Shown: positions 63,084-64,000 of the stretch, piece after piece
Layout: each line of letters starts with the position of its first letter
Position numbering within the stretch: position 1 is the stretch's first letter
From: Proales similis
Taxonomy: Eukaryota > Rotifera > Eurotatoria > Ploima > Proalidae
Reading direction: 5' to 3'
NCBI GenBank assembly: GCA_019059635.1
Contig: JAGVRJ010000006.1
Span: forward strand, 310,001 to 374,000
DNA: 64,000 bases
The notes under the pieces: generated by a model
What the model saw: only the letters and a program-made list of their open reading frames with translations
Told to the model about the DNA's origin: nothing
The model's database searches: none
Position numbers and translations under genes: made by a program

Positions 63084-64000
63084 TTAGTAGACCCACGAGA
63101 CGGGCACCCATTGGGCCTGAGAGCAGAGGCTGTTGACAGTTCGCTGCAGAATGCGAATCGTCTCCTCGATGTCGTTGTTTATGATGGTCATGTCGAAAAA
63201 GTGGCCGTAGGCGTGCTTGAGGTGCTCGCTCTCTCTGACGAGGCGCTCGAGGCTGCCGTCCTAAATGTGTTGCTGGTTAGGCTTGGCTAGAGATTCAGTT
63301 AAGCTGAGTCACTCACGTTTATGCCCTTCAGATCGCGCATCTGGGAGAGGTCGGGCGCTGCGATGAAGACGACAAACGGCGAGAACTCCGCAGTTCGCAG
63401 CACCTTGAGCGCCTGCGGCTCCACGTCCAGTATGGCGATCAGGCCCTGTTTGTGTATGTTTCGGATCGTCTCCAGCTTGGTGCCGTACATTGCGCTCTCG
63501 TGCGTGCCGTACTCCAAATATTCGTTGCTGGCTATGTCACGCATCATTTCCTCATGAGTGACGAAATAGTAGTTCTTGCCGTTCTCCTCGTCCTTGCGAG
63601 GCAGTCTAGTCGTGTCTGCGGCCATCGTGGCAAATCATCAGTCAGAGAGCCTGCAGAATGAGTGAAACAGAAGCGAGTCGCTTACGAGGAATCGGGTAGG
63701 CGAACGTGTTCGGCTGACTCGTGATCAGCGTGTTCTTTATGTGTCTCCGTCCGACGCCGTGAGCGCCCAGCAACACGAGCGTCTTGCGCATGAACGCCGG
63801 CAAGTGAATCACTTCTTCGTAGGTGACCAGGTCGAGCTGGTCGAACACGGCGTTGTGCTTGGCCAAGTACTTGTCCTTGATGGCTTTCTTGCGTCGGCCG
63901 AACACGCCGCAGTTGGCCACAATGCTCGCCTCCTTCGAGTTTTGCATGGCCAAGTGGGCAGTGCGCCACTCTTGCAGCTCCGGACTGGGCACCAGGCCGG
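63084..64000 (-). CDS. CASK-type MAGUK, C-terminal part (HOOK and guanylate kinase-like domain), 5' end outside window
   Basis: Three exons read from the window edge towards 63084. They give the L27/SH3-to-GK linker and GK domain of [151 protein letters not shown] and the terminal [11 protein letters not shown]. This ending and the [13 protein letters not shown]-loop are diagnostic of CASK among MAGUKs. CASK scaffolds neurexins, Mint and Veli at synapses and epithelial junctions, and its GK domain is a binding rather than a classic kinase module. Conservation is very high. The N-terminal CaMK-like domain, PDZ and most of SH3 lie beyond 64000. Confidence 0.95.

Noticed and set aside
1..64000. 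tRNA, rRNA genes or CRISPR arrays
   Set aside because: I saw no cloverleaf with A/B boxes, no rRNA-like sequence and no regularly spaced direct repeats; this is a eukaryotic protein-coding region.

Overview
The window is nuclear DNA from a small-genome bilaterian animal. Genes are interrupted by very short GT-AG introns (mostly about 38-80 nt) and packed at roughly one per 2 kb. Recognisable genes include a CASK-type MAGUK, an SLC6 transporter, a CELF-like RNA-binding protein, a FAM69/DIPK pseudokinase, TMEM164, RBX2/RNF7 and CCDC146. CASK, CELF and SLC6 fit an animal with a nervous system, and CCDC146 implies flagella or cilia. Base composition is near balanced. I cannot name the phylum from this sequence alone.

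Layout: 1-2539 (+) is the 3' part of an SLC6 transporter. 2786-22768 (-) is a co-oriented cluster of surface and secreted genes: two paralogous type I membrane proteins, two paralogous secreted proteins, a tiny possible fragment, and a giant (~4,200 residue) CARDB/YD-repeat/EGF membrane protein. The two secreted genes copy an N-terminal module of the giant protein. The two small membrane proteins share its transmembrane/tail design. 23564-24221 is a 658-bp element with ~131-nt terminal inverted repeats. 24892-26762 (+) is a bacterial-type CocE/S15 hydrolase carrying a signal peptide and a GPI-like tail. 26905-36090 (-) holds an AT-rich orphan, a coiled-coil/WD40 protein, an OGFR-domain protein, a C2CD2/TMEM24-like lipid transfer protein and a multi-pass membrane orphan.

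37648-50345 holds RBX2, TMEM164, a DIPK-family kinase, a PAN/TSP1/SRCR secreted protein, a small zinc-finger-like protein, a CELF-like protein, a folate-receptor-like protein and several orphans. 51104-64000 holds a GPI-type alpha carbonic anhydrase, a single-exon GPCR with a large ectodomain, a small orphan with a GC-AG intron, CCDC146, a secreted helical orphan and the 3' end of CASK.

The most unusual content is the 2.8-22.8 kb cluster. It looks like one family of cell-surface proteins that expanded by copying pieces of the giant YD-repeat gene. Near-identical GATA-site/TATA blocks lie upstream of two members. The giant gene shows two one-base reading-frame breaks that are either assembly errors or real lesions. 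Gene models are my own splicing by eye: exon joins are supported by consensus sites and family alignment, but not by transcript data.
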